A stretch of 17,213 nt of DNA from Lachnospiraceae bacterium UBA7205 (GCA_002490665.1 DKUL01000030.1:540-17752); one strand, 5' to 3'. Shown: positions 7,150-14,463, numbered from the stretch's first letter. Program-made: numbers and translations. The notes: a model not told the origin generated them from the letters alone.

Positions 7150-9141
7150 ATGGGAATACATTTTGGCGTGGATTATTACCCGGAGCACTGGCCGAGGGAG
7201 CGCTGGGAGACCGACGCGCGGCTGATGAAGGAAATGGGCGTGCAGGTCGTGCGCATGGCAGAATTTTCATGGTTTAAGATGGAGCCGGCGGAGGGCGAAT
7301 TTCACTTTGAATGGCTTGAAGATGCGGTGGCGCTTCTCGACAGCTATGGCATCAAATCCATTCTCGGTACGCCAACTGCGGCGCCTCCGGCGTGGATTAT
7401 CCGGAAAAATCCGGAGATTCAGCCGATTGACAGGCAGGGAAGGCGCAGGCATTTTGGCGGCAGGCACCACGACTGCCAGTCCAATCCAACCTACCGTATA
7501 CACATCCGCAGGTTTGTCACGGCGATGACCAGACGGTTTGCCGACAACCCGGGCGTCATTGGCTGGCAGATTGACAATGAGCTTGGCAACTCGCATGGGG
7601 ATTTGTGTATGTGCAATTCCTGCAAGCGGCTGTTCCAGAAATGGCTGGGCAGAAAGTACGGCACAATCGAGGCGCTCAACGACGCGTGGGGGACGGCTTT
7701 CTGGAGTCAGGGCTACAACAGCTTTGACCAGGTCGGGACACCGCTGATAACGGCAGTCGGTGAGAATCCCTCCGCGATGCTTGACTGGAAATGCTACTGT
7801 TCGGATTTAATAGTCAATTTTGCGGACTGGCAGGCAGAGATTATTCGGGAAAACTGTCCGAACCACTTTATCACGCACAATTTTATGTGCTTTGACAACA
7901 AGGTAGACTATTATGATTTGGCAGGACTGATGGATTTTGTGTCAAATGACATCTATCCGGCAGGGCACTGGCAGACGCAGCCACATCAGCCGGACAATGA
8001 GCTTGCGGCGTGCCATGACGTGATTCGCGGCTACAAGAAAAAGCCGTTCTGGATGATGGAACAGCAGTCGGGCATGGCTGGCTGGGAAATTATGGGCAGG
8101 GCACTGGAGCCGGGGCAGATGGCGGCGTGGGCGATGCAGTCTGTCGCACATGGCGCTGATGCGGTTGTCTTTTTCCGGTGGCGGACGTGCGCGATGGGAA
8201 CAGAGCAGTACTGGCACGGCATTCTGGGGCACAGCGGCAATCCTGGCAGAATCTACCATGAGGCGAAAAAACTGACAGGGACATTCACAAAATACATGGA
8301 TGCATTCGAGGGCAGCATGCCCCGCCCCGAGGTTGCGATTGTGCACAGCTTCCGGCAGAATTACGCGTTTGACATCCAGCCCCACCATCCGCAGCTGCGC
8401 TATGTCGAGCAGCTCCAGAAGTACTACAAGGCGCTGTACGACAAGAAAATCCCGGTCGATTTTGTGCAGGATATGGACGACCTGTCACAGTACAGGCTGG
8501 TAATTGCGCCGCTTCAGTATCTGATGACGCCAGAGCTGGAACAGCACTATATGGATTACGTGGCAGGCGGCGGGCACCTGGTGCTGACGATGCGGACTGG
8601 TGTCAAGGATGCGACGAACCTGTGCATGACAGACCGCGAACTGCCGGGGCGGCTCGGTGAGCTGTGCGGCATCGAAGTGCCGGAGTATGACTGCCTGCTT
8701 GAGACGACAGGCGGCGTGCTTTATGGCAAAAAAGAATATGCGGTTGAAAAGTGGTGTGACATCATAACGCTGAAAGGCGCAAGCCAGATTGCCGAATACT
8801 CCACTGGTTTTTACAGGCAGACGCCCGCCATCACGGAAAACAAGTATGGCAGCGGCACCGCATGGTACATTGGAACCGAGCCGGGCGAGGAGCTGATGGA
8901 GGACATCATGACGTATATCACGCGTGTCTGCGAGATTGAGACACTTGGCACCGCGGCGGACGGTGTGGAGATGATGACCCGCGAGAGTGACAAGAAGGTA
9001 TGGCTGTTTGTCATCAATCATACAGGCGATGAACAGGTATACCACCTTCATAAAATGTACACAATGCTTGAGGGGGAGCGGGAGGAGTTTTTAAAACCGT
9101 ATGAGGTGCAGCTCTTTGAAGGGTATAAGCGCCGTAAGTAA
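7150..9141 (+). CDS. Beta-galactosidase, glycoside hydrolase family 42
   Basis: A 663-aa GH42 enzyme that hydrolyses terminal beta-galactosides, probably in the cytoplasm since no signal peptide is present. The N-terminal TIM barrel opens with FGVDYYPEHWP (5-15). Acid/base Glu144 lies in GWQIDNELG and nucleophile Glu304 in PFWMMEQQSG. The four zinc-site Cys of the family are present (Cys109 in HHDCQSN; Cys153, 155 and 158 in LCMCNSCKR). The trimerisation domain (about 390-590) and a short C-terminal beta domain follow, giving normal family length. GGAGG precedes the ATG at 7150. No sugar transporter or LacI-type regulator is adjacent, so the physiological substrate is open; GH42 enzymes commonly act on plant galacto-oligosaccharides. 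Confidence 0.95.
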   Translation: MGIHFGVDYYPEHWPRERWETDARLMKEMGVQVVRMAEFSWFKMEPAEGEFHFEWLEDAVALLDSYGIKSILGTPTAAPPAWIIRKNPEIQPIDRQGRRRHFGGRHHDCQSNPTYRIHIRRFVTAMTRRFADNPGVIGWQIDNELGNSHGDLCMCNSCKRLFQKWLGRKYGTIEALNDAWGTAFWSQGYNSFDQVGTPLITAVGENPSAMLDWKCYCSDLIVNFADWQAEIIRENCPNHFITHNFMCFDNKVDYYDLAGLMDFVSNDIYPAGHWQTQPHQPDNELAACHDVIRGYKKKPFWMMEQQSGMAGWEIMGRALEPGQMAAWAMQSVAHGADAVVFFRWRTCAMGTEQYWHGILGHSGNPGRIYHEAKKLTGTFTKYMDAFEGSMPRPEVAIVHSFRQNYAFDIQPHHPQLRYVEQLQKYYKALYDKKIPVDFVQDMDDLSQYRLVIAPLQYLMTPELEQHYMDYVAGGGHLVLTMRTGVKDATNLCMTDRELPGRLGELCGIEVPEYDCLLETTGGVLYGKKEYAVEKWCDIITLKGASQIAEYSTGFYRQTPAITENKYGSGTAWYIGTEPGEELMEDIMTYITRVCEIETLGTAADGVEMMTRESDKKVWLFVINHTGDEQVYHLHKMYTMLEGEREEFLKPYEVQLFEGYKRRK

Positions 9142-9180
9142 AAAACAGGCGCTGCCGGAAAAATTCTGGCAGCGCCTTAT
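9141..9180. terminator. Bidirectional terminator between convergent genes
   Basis: AGGCGCTGCC (9147-9156) pairs with GGCAGCGCCT (9168-9177) around an 11-nt loop. On the minus strand the stem is followed by a TGTTTTTTAC tract; on the plus strand by the weaker TTATTATG. It can end both the beta-galactosidase transcript and the convergent nucleotidyltransferase operon. Confidence 0.85.
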
Positions 9181-9200
9181 TATGTGAAGCTCCATGCATA

Positions 9201-9242
9201 ATGCACACATGGAAATATGCCGCTAAGGCGGCGCAAGCGGCA
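9201..9242. repeat. Partial modular palindromic repeat, copy 4
   Basis: TGCACACATGGAAATATG followed by a GCCGC/GCGGC hairpin (9219-9223 and 9228-9232) matches the GC-hairpin module of the repeats at 8-75, 6689-6770 and 15894-15977. TGCCGC at 9218-9223 can also pair with GCGGCA at 9237-9242. The element ends against the stop codon of the minus-strand gene at 9244. Confidence 0.45.
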
Positions 9243-9243
9243 C

Positions 9244-10032
9244 TCAGTCATTTTGGCAGATGGTAGTGAGAAAAACATGATTCAGCGCCTCCCAGTCTGC
9301 GGTGCGGTCATCGCGCATCGAATCAACTGCTTCCTTATAATAATGCAGCTCTTTTACAATGTATTCATTCAGCTGGTCAATGCGGGGCGCTTTCTCGGAT
9401 TCCGGCATCTGCATCTTTGCTTCGAGCAGCCTGCTGACAGGCTCTTTGAGCGCTGGTGCCAGCACCTCGTTTGCAAGCTCACGAAACAGAACCGGGGGCG
9501 GGCAGGCCTTTTTCTCAATCCACTTGCAGGCAAGAATCGGACGCAGTACATAGAAATACTTCTTGTACTTTACGAAATCCGCAGTCAGGTGCTCATGGTA
9601 ATTTTTCCGCGCAGTGCCGTAATAATGGTACATTGCCGACTTGCAGGAAAAATACGGTTCAGATGCCGCATAGATTTGCCGCCACTCCGGTGTCGTGAGA
9701 TAGACGACCGGCGAGTTTGCCCATTCGAAAAGTGTCGCGTTAGACTTGTGGAAATGCTGCAAGGTCTTGGACAAATCCCAGCCGTTGATGTCGAGCGTCT
9801 CGTCGAGCGCCCAGTCGATAAAGTCCTGTTTAGGCTGCAATCCCAGATAATACTTCTGCGGGCGCACGTAGATAAAGCGCACGTCATAGTCGCTGTCCGG
9901 CGAGGCAAAACCCCACGCACGGCTGCCGGACTCGACGGCGTGAAGTATTTTTACGTGCTCCGCCGTTTCAATCTCCTTTATTTTCAAAAGAACAAGCTCT
10001 TCGATGGAGCCGTTAAAATCCTTATATTTCAT
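9244..10032 (-). CDS. RlaP-type nucleotidyltransferase (DNA polymerase beta superfamily), second copy
   Basis: A 262-aa protein of the COG3541/PF10127 group of predicted nucleotidyltransferases (B. subtilis YcgL-like, RlaP). The catalytic signature is intact: GSRAWGF at 36-42 and the paired acids Asp48 and Asp50 in PDSDYDVRF. The downstream KYKKYFYVLRPILACKW and the helical C-terminus fit the family. RlaP members have been linked to RNA repair operons, but no RNA ligase or phosphatase is nearby, so the substrate is unknown. GAGG lies 7 nt before the start. It is the last gene of a three-gene operon, 24 bp after its paralogue, and ends at the terminator at 9141-9180. Confidence 0.85.
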   Translation of the reverse strand: MKYKDFNGSIEELVLLKIKEIETAEHVKILHAVESGSRAWGFASPDSDYDVRFIYVRPQKYYLGLQPKQDFIDWALDETLDINGWDLSKTLQHFHKSNATLFEWANSPVVYLTTPEWRQIYAASEPYFSCKSAMYHYYGTARKNYHEHLTADFVKYKKYFYVLRPILACKWIEKKACPPPVLFRELANEVLAPALKEPVSRLLEAKMQMPESEKAPRIDQLNEYIVKELHYYKEAVDSMRDDRTADWEALNHVFLTTICQND

Positions 10033-10056
10033 TGTAATACCTCTTTTTTATCCACA

Positions 10057-11076
10057 TTAAATTTCATCGCGCACCACTTTTTCATTGACAGCCATCACGT
10101 ACTCCTGCACGCGTGTCATGTCCGGCTCGTCGGGCAGTGTGGTGTGCGCCGCGGCATTGTCCAGCCTTTTTTCATAGCCGTTTAACAGTTCATAAAATTC
10201 GTCCCGGAATGTGCCGTCTGCTTTCTGGTAGCTGCCGTTTCGGATTTCCAGCAGAAGCTGGTGCTCCTCCCTGCGGTAGGTGCGGATTTCGCCTTTTTCC
10301 AGGATGTCAATTGCCATCATGAAGAGCCGTATCAGATGCATGGCGTGCTTGTTCAGGTGGTTGTCATCCTTTTTGCGGTTGCGTTTTCCGAGCTTGTCAT
10401 AATCCCTGACAATGTTGTTCATCTCGTTCCAGATGTTTTTGTAGTCGCGCAGCGGGTAGTGCGTGAGGTTCGTATCGACGAAAATCTCCGTGTCAAAATC
10501 GGGATTGAGCGCCTTGTCCGTGTAAATGTGAATCGCGCCGTTTTCAAAGGGCTCATAGCGCTTGCGGAAGTCGTACATCGCATTTTTGACCGAGTTGAAA
10601 ATGTGCTGCTCTTTCTCTGCCTGCGGGTAGGAATCCCTTGCCAGGGCATTCTGCAGGCGCCGAAGCTGGGCGTCCGCGTAGCCGCCAAAGGACTGAATCG
10701 CGCGCTTGGACAAAAACAGGTGCGCATTGTCAATCAGCTCCTGCCCGAGCGGGTGCAGGTACAGATAATGCTCCGGATTCAGACCGAGCAGCTCTATGGT
10801 ATTGGGATTGCAGCTCAAGAGCAGCGTAATCATTTTCATAAAGCTGTAGATGGTCGTGTCGGTCTGCGTGTCCACATACTGTTCAAAATGGGTCAGCCCG
10901 ATAAGGTCGGATTTCCGGTTCAGGGTCACGCCCCTGACATCAATGTCACTTTTTTCGTTGTTCGTTCCGTAGGAATAGCTTCCCGCAAGTCCCAGCAGAA
11001 TCACATGCCTTCCCAGGTGCTTGTCGGACTGGATGAAGCCGTATGCTTCGGATTTTAAAAGTTCAGCATCAATCAT
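10057..11076 (-). CDS. RlaP-type nucleotidyltransferase, first copy
   Basis: A 339-aa protein of the same superfamily as its neighbour but longer and strongly diverged. The signature is GSYSYGT at 32-38 and Asp44/Asp46 in KSDIDVRGV. A long helical C-terminal region follows (NHLNKHAMHLIRLFMMAIDI near residues 240-265). I chose the start at 11076 because AAGGAG precedes it and it lies 1 bp after the upstream stop; an upstream in-frame ATG at 11196 would run 40 codons into the previous gene. The tight spacing implies translational coupling with the 173-aa protein. Its biochemical target is unknown; attaching a nucleotide to RNA or protein is the family expectation. Confidence 0.85.
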   Translation of the reverse strand: MIDAELLKSEAYGFIQSDKHLGRHVILLGLAGSYSYGTNNEKSDIDVRGVTLNRKSDLIGLTHFEQYVDTQTDTTIYSFMKMITLLLSCNPNTIELLGLNPEHYLYLHPLGQELIDNAHLFLSKRAIQSFGGYADAQLRRLQNALARDSYPQAEKEQHIFNSVKNAMYDFRKRYEPFENGAIHIYTDKALNPDFDTEIFVDTNLTHYPLRDYKNIWNEMNNIVRDYDKLGKRNRKKDDNHLNKHAMHLIRLFMMAIDILEKGEIRTYRREEHQLLLEIRNGSYQKADGTFRDEFYELLNGYEKRLDNAAAHTTLPDEPDMTRVQEYVMAVNEKVVRDEI

Positions 11077-11077
11077 G

Positions 11078-11599
11078 TCACACCACTCCTTCGTAATAAC
11101 CAGCAACACCGATGCCAATGGTAGCCCAGTGGGATGCCTTTCGCATTTCATATGCAATGTCATCCTCGTCCATGGGTTCCCCATCCTCCTCGGCATCTTC
11201 TATCATGTCTTCCACGGATTCCGGCGTGCTCGGGCGGAATATGCCGACGCTGATATTCAAAAATCCATAAGCATATCCGTGTTCGCTGTCGTCGATTTTA
11301 CCGTTATTTTTGGCGCTGAGCAGTTCAAATACTTCGTCTGCTTCTGCCTGAAATGCAGGAACACCGTAAATCTGCGGCTGAAGCTGACCGTCAATTCCGG
11401 CTAGAAATTCGATATATTTTACAGTGTTGTTCTCGTCAAAGTCAAACCGCAGCTCGTTATGGAAATAGTAGCATGAATGGCTGTGCTCCGCGTAGGGCGT
11501 ACCCAGCAGCGACTCCACCTCCTGGCGGGTGGCTGACAGTGGAATTGTTTTCTCGTTGATTTTGATGCCGGATAAGGGAATTATTTCTATTGTCTCCAT
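11078..11599 (-). CDS. Hypothetical acidic protein, first gene of the nucleotidyltransferase operon
   Basis: A 173-aa cytoplasmic protein. The N-terminal part (INEKTIPLSATRQEVESLLG) has the look of an SmpA/BamE-like or other small alpha-beta domain, but I cannot name the family with confidence. The middle is a beta-rich segment (LRFDFDENNTVKYIEFLAG), and the C-terminal third is very acidic (SVEDMIEDAEEDGEPMDEDD) before HWATIGIGVAGYY. The ATG at 11599 follows GGAGAG with a 7-nt gap; upstream ATGs at 11614 and 11698 are in frame but less likely, the first overlapping the ribosome site and the second lying in the antisense-RNA promoter region. Similar proteins appear in Clostridia as lone hypotheticals. 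It may be a partner of the nucleotidyltransferases through operon position alone. Confidence 0.65.
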   Translation of the reverse strand: METIEIIPLSGIKINEKTIPLSATRQEVESLLGTPYAEHSHSCYYFHNELRFDFDENNTVKYIEFLAGIDGQLQPQIYGVPAFQAEADEVFELLSAKNNGKIDDSEHGYAYGFLNISVGIFRPSTPESVEDMIEDAEEDGEPMDEDDIAYEMRKASHWATIGIGVAGYYEGVV

Positions 11600-11643
11600 A
11601 TTTTTTCTCTCCATATAATATTGTGAAAAAAATTCAATAAAAT

Positions 11644-11672
11644 TTGCAATTAATAATATAAAATGGTATAGT
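11644..11672 (+). promoter_or_regulatory. Promoter of the antisense (antitoxin) RNA
   Basis: TTGCAA at 11644-11649 and TATAGT at 11667-11672 are separated by exactly 17 bp. The predicted start is near 11679. It drives transcription toward the toxin gene, although no protein-coding gene on the plus strand follows. Confidence 0.7.
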
Positions 11673-11678
11673 ATAAGC

Positions 11679-11770
11679 ATAAAGGAGCAATCGCCCACAA
11701 AGTGGTTGACCTCCCGGTATAGTTAAAAGCCTACCTGTATGGTCAAGTAAACAAGGTAGGCTTCTTTATT
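11679..11770 (+). ncRNA. Putative type I antitoxin RNA, antisense to the toxin mRNA 3' end
   Basis: A predicted RNA of about 90 nt from the promoter at 11644-11672 to the hairpin at 11727-11763. Its 5' half folds as GGAG-CAA-(TCGC)-CCAC-AAA-GTGG-TTG-(AC)-CTCC (11684-11714). The 3' half is the terminator stem AAGCCTACCT/AGGTAGGCTT. It overlaps the 3' untranslated part of the toxin transcript on the other strand and carries ACCTCCC (11709-11715), complementary to the toxin ribosome site. The layout matches RatA/TxpA-type and clostridial type I modules. Expression is inferred, not shown. Confidence 0.65.
11727..11763. terminator. Shared bidirectional terminator of toxin mRNA and antitoxin RNA
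   Basis: AAGCCTACCT (11727-11736) pairs with AGGTAGGCTT (11754-11763) around a 17-nt loop. The plus strand continues CTTTATTTATG and the minus strand TTAACTATAC, so each transcript has a modest U-rich tail. Confidence 0.8.
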
Positions 11771-11784
11771 TATGCTTATTGTTC

Positions 11785-11880
11785 CTATCTATGTAGGTAA
11801 AACCAACGGAGTTGGTTTCGCAATGCAACCAGGAAATTACCGCCTAATAACAAAAGGCTCAAAACTTGGTATGTATCCAT
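11785..11880 (-). CDS. Holin-like type I toxin peptide, probably frameshifted C-terminus
   Basis: A 31-aa peptide starting MDTYQVLSLLLLGGNFLVAL, which matches the small hydrophobic holin-like toxins of Firmicutes type I systems (TxpA/BsrG-like, Hol_Tox). Residues about 5-20 would span the membrane; overproduction of relatives damages the membrane. GGGAGG (11889-11894) lies 8 nt before the ATG. The C-terminus as read (RNQLRWFYLHR) is unusual. Skipping a 19-bp palindromic segment at 11801-11819 gives LTYIDRNNKHK with a stop at 11766-11768, again 31 aa and much closer to the usual family ending as I remember it. The copy may therefore be altered or inactive. An upstream in-frame start at 12030 is implausible because it precedes the promoter's start site. 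Confidence 0.65.
   Translation of the reverse strand: MDTYQVLSLLLLGGNFLVALRNQLRWFYLHR
11801..11819. repeat. 19-bp palindromic segment inside the toxin ORF
   Basis: The segment AACCAACGGAGTTGGTTTC, with the preceding A at 11800, contains a perfect 8-bp-arm hairpin (AAACCAAC, GGA, GTTGGTTT). Its length is not a multiple of three, and its removal joins the toxin core to a family-like ending in the other frame. Confidence 0.6.
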
Positions 11881-11995
11881 CTGCATCACCTCCCTCTTCC
11901 GTATTTCCCATGATGGGATATGCCGAATGGCACAGCCGCGACTGCGGCTTGCAGAAGGGCGGGAGGCTGTCCACCTTGCAACACGATTGTTCCAT
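11881..11995 (-). promoter_or_regulatory. Structured 5' leader of the toxin mRNA
   Basis: A leader of about 115 nt lies between the predicted start and the toxin ATG. It contains the hairpin AGCCGC-AGTC-GCGGCT and the smaller TCCCA-TCA-TGGGA. A CCTCCC motif (complement of 11961-11966) could pair with the GGGAGG ribosome site at 11889-11894. Such self-sequestration is typical of type I toxin mRNAs. Confidence 0.5.
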
Positions 11996-12001
11996 GTACA
12001 A

Positions 12002-12030
12002 ATTTTAGCATATATTGTCAGTGCAGACAA
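12002..12030 (-). promoter_or_regulatory. Extended -10 promoter of the toxin gene
   Basis: On the minus strand TTGTCT (12030-12025) and TAAAAT (12007-12002) are separated by 17 bp, with TGC directly before the -10 box. The predicted start is near 11995. Confidence 0.65.
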
Positions 12031-12077
12031 GACAGAACACCGGCTGTAACGTGAAATTTTGTGCCGCTGGGTATTGC

Positions 12078-13355
12078 CTACGAACAGTTCCCTAACAGCA
12101 CACTACAGGAAAATACGCCGTCTTCAGCCGTGAAATGCACGTCCCCATTGTATTTTTCAACAATGTTGAGGATGCTTTCCATACCAATGCCCTCATGGTC
12201 TTTTGCCTGCGGTATGCCGTTGCAGAAGTGGATGTCGTCCTTGCAGCTATTTTCGCATTTGAGGAGAATCATGGAATTTTTCTGCTGTGCGACAATCGCA
12301 ATCCTGCGCGTTCCGTCGGACTGCGTGCAGCCGTGAACTGCATTTTCCAGAATATTTGAAAAAATGGACACCAAATCGACATCGGAGACGCAGAGGGTCT
12401 TGTCAAGCCGGATATCGGCATCCATGTCGATGCCGTTTTGCTCTGCCTTTCGCATATAGGCGGAAATCAGGCTGTTTACAGCGTAGTTTTTGCTGAATAT
12501 CCTGTCAAGCTTTTCGTCTTCGATGCGCTCGTATTCCGTGAGATATGTGAGAATTCCCTCATAATCCTGCCGCTCGGCAAGCTCCATCACGACCATGTTG
12601 TGATGCCGGAAATCGTGGCGCGTCTGCCTTGCGCTGCGCTCAATTTTTTCGTAGGACTCTATCTGCGCCATCAGGAGCTGTTCATGCATCTGTATGAGCC
12701 GCAACTGGTGCGCGTGATTTGCCTGTGCCATGAAATAAAACAAAAGCATATATACAATCAGCATAAACAGGTAACAAACGGTCATGATAAAAATGTGGGA
12801 CGCGTTCTTTTCTTTATGATATGCATTGTAGAGCAGCAAAAATGTCATCATCACAAAGGTCAGGATGGAAATGCAGGTAATCATGCCATAACCGCTCTGC
12901 ATCTGGCGGTAGATATAGAGCAGTTTTTTCCTGAAAAAACGGCGGTATAAAAATAAAAAGAATAAATTCAGTCCAATGCGCATTCCCCACACCGCGTACC
13001 CTCCTGCGCCTGCACCACTTTGCGTAACCAGCGAGATCAGACCATAGATAAATGTCCACAGACAGTAGTAAGCGGATATCAAAAACATGGACTTTGCGGG
13101 GTTGGAGGCTGAGAGCAGAAACAAAAAAGCACCGCCGAAGACAACGGCAGTCAGCACGTAGCCAGCGAGAAAAAATAAGACTCTGGACAAGCCCAGCTGT
13201 GCACATATAATAATAAAAACCTGAAAGAAGATTCCGGTAAGAATCGTGATAAGCAAAGTCGTTTTCTTTCCATGTCTCGGTTCCAGCGCAAGGTTATAAA
13301 ACCATATGGCATGGAAGATGTTATTGACAATATTTGTGATTATAGGGTCGGACAT
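12078..13355 (-). CDS. AgrC-like sensor histidine kinase (GHKL ATPase), no adjacent response regulator
   Basis: A 425-aa membrane sensor kinase. The N-terminal half (about 1-210) holds roughly six hydrophobic segments (for example at 33-52, 58-82, 91-112, 158-178 and 187-210). A helical stretch with the phospho-acceptor His247 in RHDFRHHN follows. The C-terminal GHKL ATPase carries the N-box (SNILENAVHGC, 333-343) and G-box (HEGIGMESI, 387-395). The architecture matches HATPase_c_5 kinases of the AgrC/VirS group, which usually sense peptides and pair with LytTR regulators. No response regulator, agrB or agrD is present in the window. AGGAG precedes the start at 13355. It is divergent from the AraC-type regulator. 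Confidence 0.9.
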   Translation of the reverse strand: MSDPIITNIVNNIFHAIWFYNLALEPRHGKKTTLLITILTGIFFQVFIIICAQLGLSRVLFFLAGYVLTAVVFGGAFLFLLSASNPAKSMFLISAYYCLWTFIYGLISLVTQSGAGAGGYAVWGMRIGLNLFFLFLYRRFFRKKLLYIYRQMQSGYGMITCISILTFVMMTFLLLYNAYHKEKNASHIFIMTVCYLFMLIVYMLLFYFMAQANHAHQLRLIQMHEQLLMAQIESYEKIERSARQTRHDFRHHNMVVMELAERQDYEGILTYLTEYERIEDEKLDRIFSKNYAVNSLISAYMRKAEQNGIDMDADIRLDKTLCVSDVDLVSIFSNILENAVHGCTQSDGTRRIAIVAQQKNSMILLKCENSCKDDIHFCNGIPQAKDHEGIGMESILNIVEKYNGDVHFTAEDGVFSCSVLLGNCS

Positions 13356-13405
13356 TCTTCTGCTCCTTTATGGCGTGTACATTGGATTTCACTGCAATTT
13401 CTCTC

Positions 13406-13434
13406 ATTATATAACATTTTGCACCAAATAGAAA
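13406..13434 (-). promoter_or_regulatory. Candidate promoter of the sensor kinase gene
   Basis: A perfect TATAAT on the minus strand (complement of 13406-13411) lies about 50 bp before the start codon. The -35 region 17 bp upstream (TTTCTA) is poor, so activation by a regulator is possible. Confidence 0.4.
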
Positions 13435-13452
13435 TCTAAATAAGGTTAAAAA

Positions 13453-13481
13453 TGTATTTTCGTGGCGCATTGTGGTACAAT
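13453..13481 (+). promoter_or_regulatory. Candidate extended -10 promoter of the AraC-type gene
   Basis: TACAAT at 13476-13481 is preceded by TGG, an extended -10. The matching -35 position (TGTATT at 13453) is weak. The leader to ATG 13600 would be about 112 nt. Confidence 0.4.
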
Positions 13482-13599
13482 TGATACATCATGAATGGTA
13501 TTTTGTCTCTCTTTTTGGTGCATGGATTGAGAGGAAATCGAGAATGAAATGCAGTAAGATAGGATTGGAACCTGATATAAAATTGAGGAGGTATCGCAA

Positions 13600-14460
13600 A
13601 TGGAATGGGTCAAACAGTTAAACGAGAGCATCCGCTATATTGAGGAACATCTGACGGGTGAGATTGATTATGAGCAGCTTGGAAAGATAGCGTGCTGTTC
13701 CGTTTACCACTATCAGCGGATGTTTACCTACATGGCAGGCGTTTCGCTGTCGGAGTATATCCGCAGGAGACGGATGTCGCTTGCGGCAGTCGATTTGCAA
13801 GGCGGCGGCAGGGTCATTGACATTGCGGCAAAGTACGGATACAGCTCGCCGACTGCATTTAACAGGGCATTTCAGGGTGTGCATGGCGTCGCGCCGTCAG
13901 CAGTGCGGGGAGAGGGCATTTCCGTGAAATCCTATCCGCCCATTACATTTCGCATATCCGTGAAAGGAGCAGAAGAGATGGAATATCGCATTGAGACAAA
14001 AGAGGCATTCCGCATCGTGGGCGTATCATGCCCGCTTGAGCGGGAGCTTGAGAAGAATTTTGCAGTGGTACCGCAAATGTGGCAGGATGCCGCTGTAAAC
14101 GGCACGATTGAAAAGCTTGCCGGGATGATGGACACACCACCCATGGGGCTTCTGGGTGTGAGCGCATGCGGGGATGCGGAGCAGTGGAAATACTTTATCG
14201 CCGTTTCCAGCACTAAGGACAACGGCGGATTTGAGGAGTACACGGTTCCGGCAGCCACGTGGGCGGTTTTTTCCGGAGAGGGGACGAACACATCCATACA
14301 GGAGCTGGAGCAGCGGATTGTGACCGAGTGGCTGCCATCCTCAGGGTATGAGTACGGCAGCGCACCGGACATCGAGGTCTATCTGAATCCGGACCCGCAA
14401 AACGCAAAGTATGAGGTGTGGATTCCGGTGGTGCAAAAGGATTCAGGAAAGGGGCTGTAA
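13600..14460 (+). CDS. AraC-family regulator with GyrI-like ligand-binding domain
   Basis: A 286-aa one-component regulator. Residues about 8-105 form the paired AraC helix-turn-helix (LGKIACCSVYHYQRMFTYMAG, and later VIDIAAKYGYSSPTAFNRAF with GVAPSAVR). Residues about 125-285 form a GyrI/effector-binding domain (YRIETKEAFRIVG, then YTVPAATWAVFSGEG and DIEVYLNPD), as in Rob- and BmrR-type sensors of amphipathic small molecules. GGAGG (13587-13591) lies 8 nt before the ATG. The target genes are unknown; autoregulation or control of the divergent kinase is possible. A palindromic repeat follows the stop and separates it from the convergent acetyltransferase. Confidence 0.9.
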   Translation: MEWVKQLNESIRYIEEHLTGEIDYEQLGKIACCSVYHYQRMFTYMAGVSLSEYIRRRRMSLAAVDLQGGGRVIDIAAKYGYSSPTAFNRAFQGVHGVAPSAVRGEGISVKSYPPITFRISVKGAEEMEYRIETKEAFRIVGVSCPLERELEKNFAVVPQMWQDAAVNGTIEKLAGMMDTPPMGLLGVSACGDAEQWKYFIAVSSTKDNGGFEEYTVPAATWAVFSGEGTNTSIQELEQRIVTEWLPSSGYEYGSAPDIEVYLNPDPQNAKYEVWIPVVQKDSGKGL

Positions 14461-14463
14461 AGC

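Noticed and set aside
9217..10185. Long plus-strand open frame (322 codons) opposite the shorter nucleotidyltransferase
   Set aside because: It is antisense to a clear RlaP-type gene with catalytic motifs, has no ribosome site and no recognisable domain.
10261..11058. Plus-strand open frame of 265 codons opposite the longer nucleotidyltransferase
   Set aside because: It mirrors the codon pattern of the real gene on the other strand, with a Val/Arg-rich translation and no start signals.
11772..12008. Plus-strand open frame of 78 codons across the toxin locus
   Set aside because: It has no ribosome site and is antisense to the toxin ORF, whose start signals and family match are much stronger; it also begins after the antisense RNA terminator.
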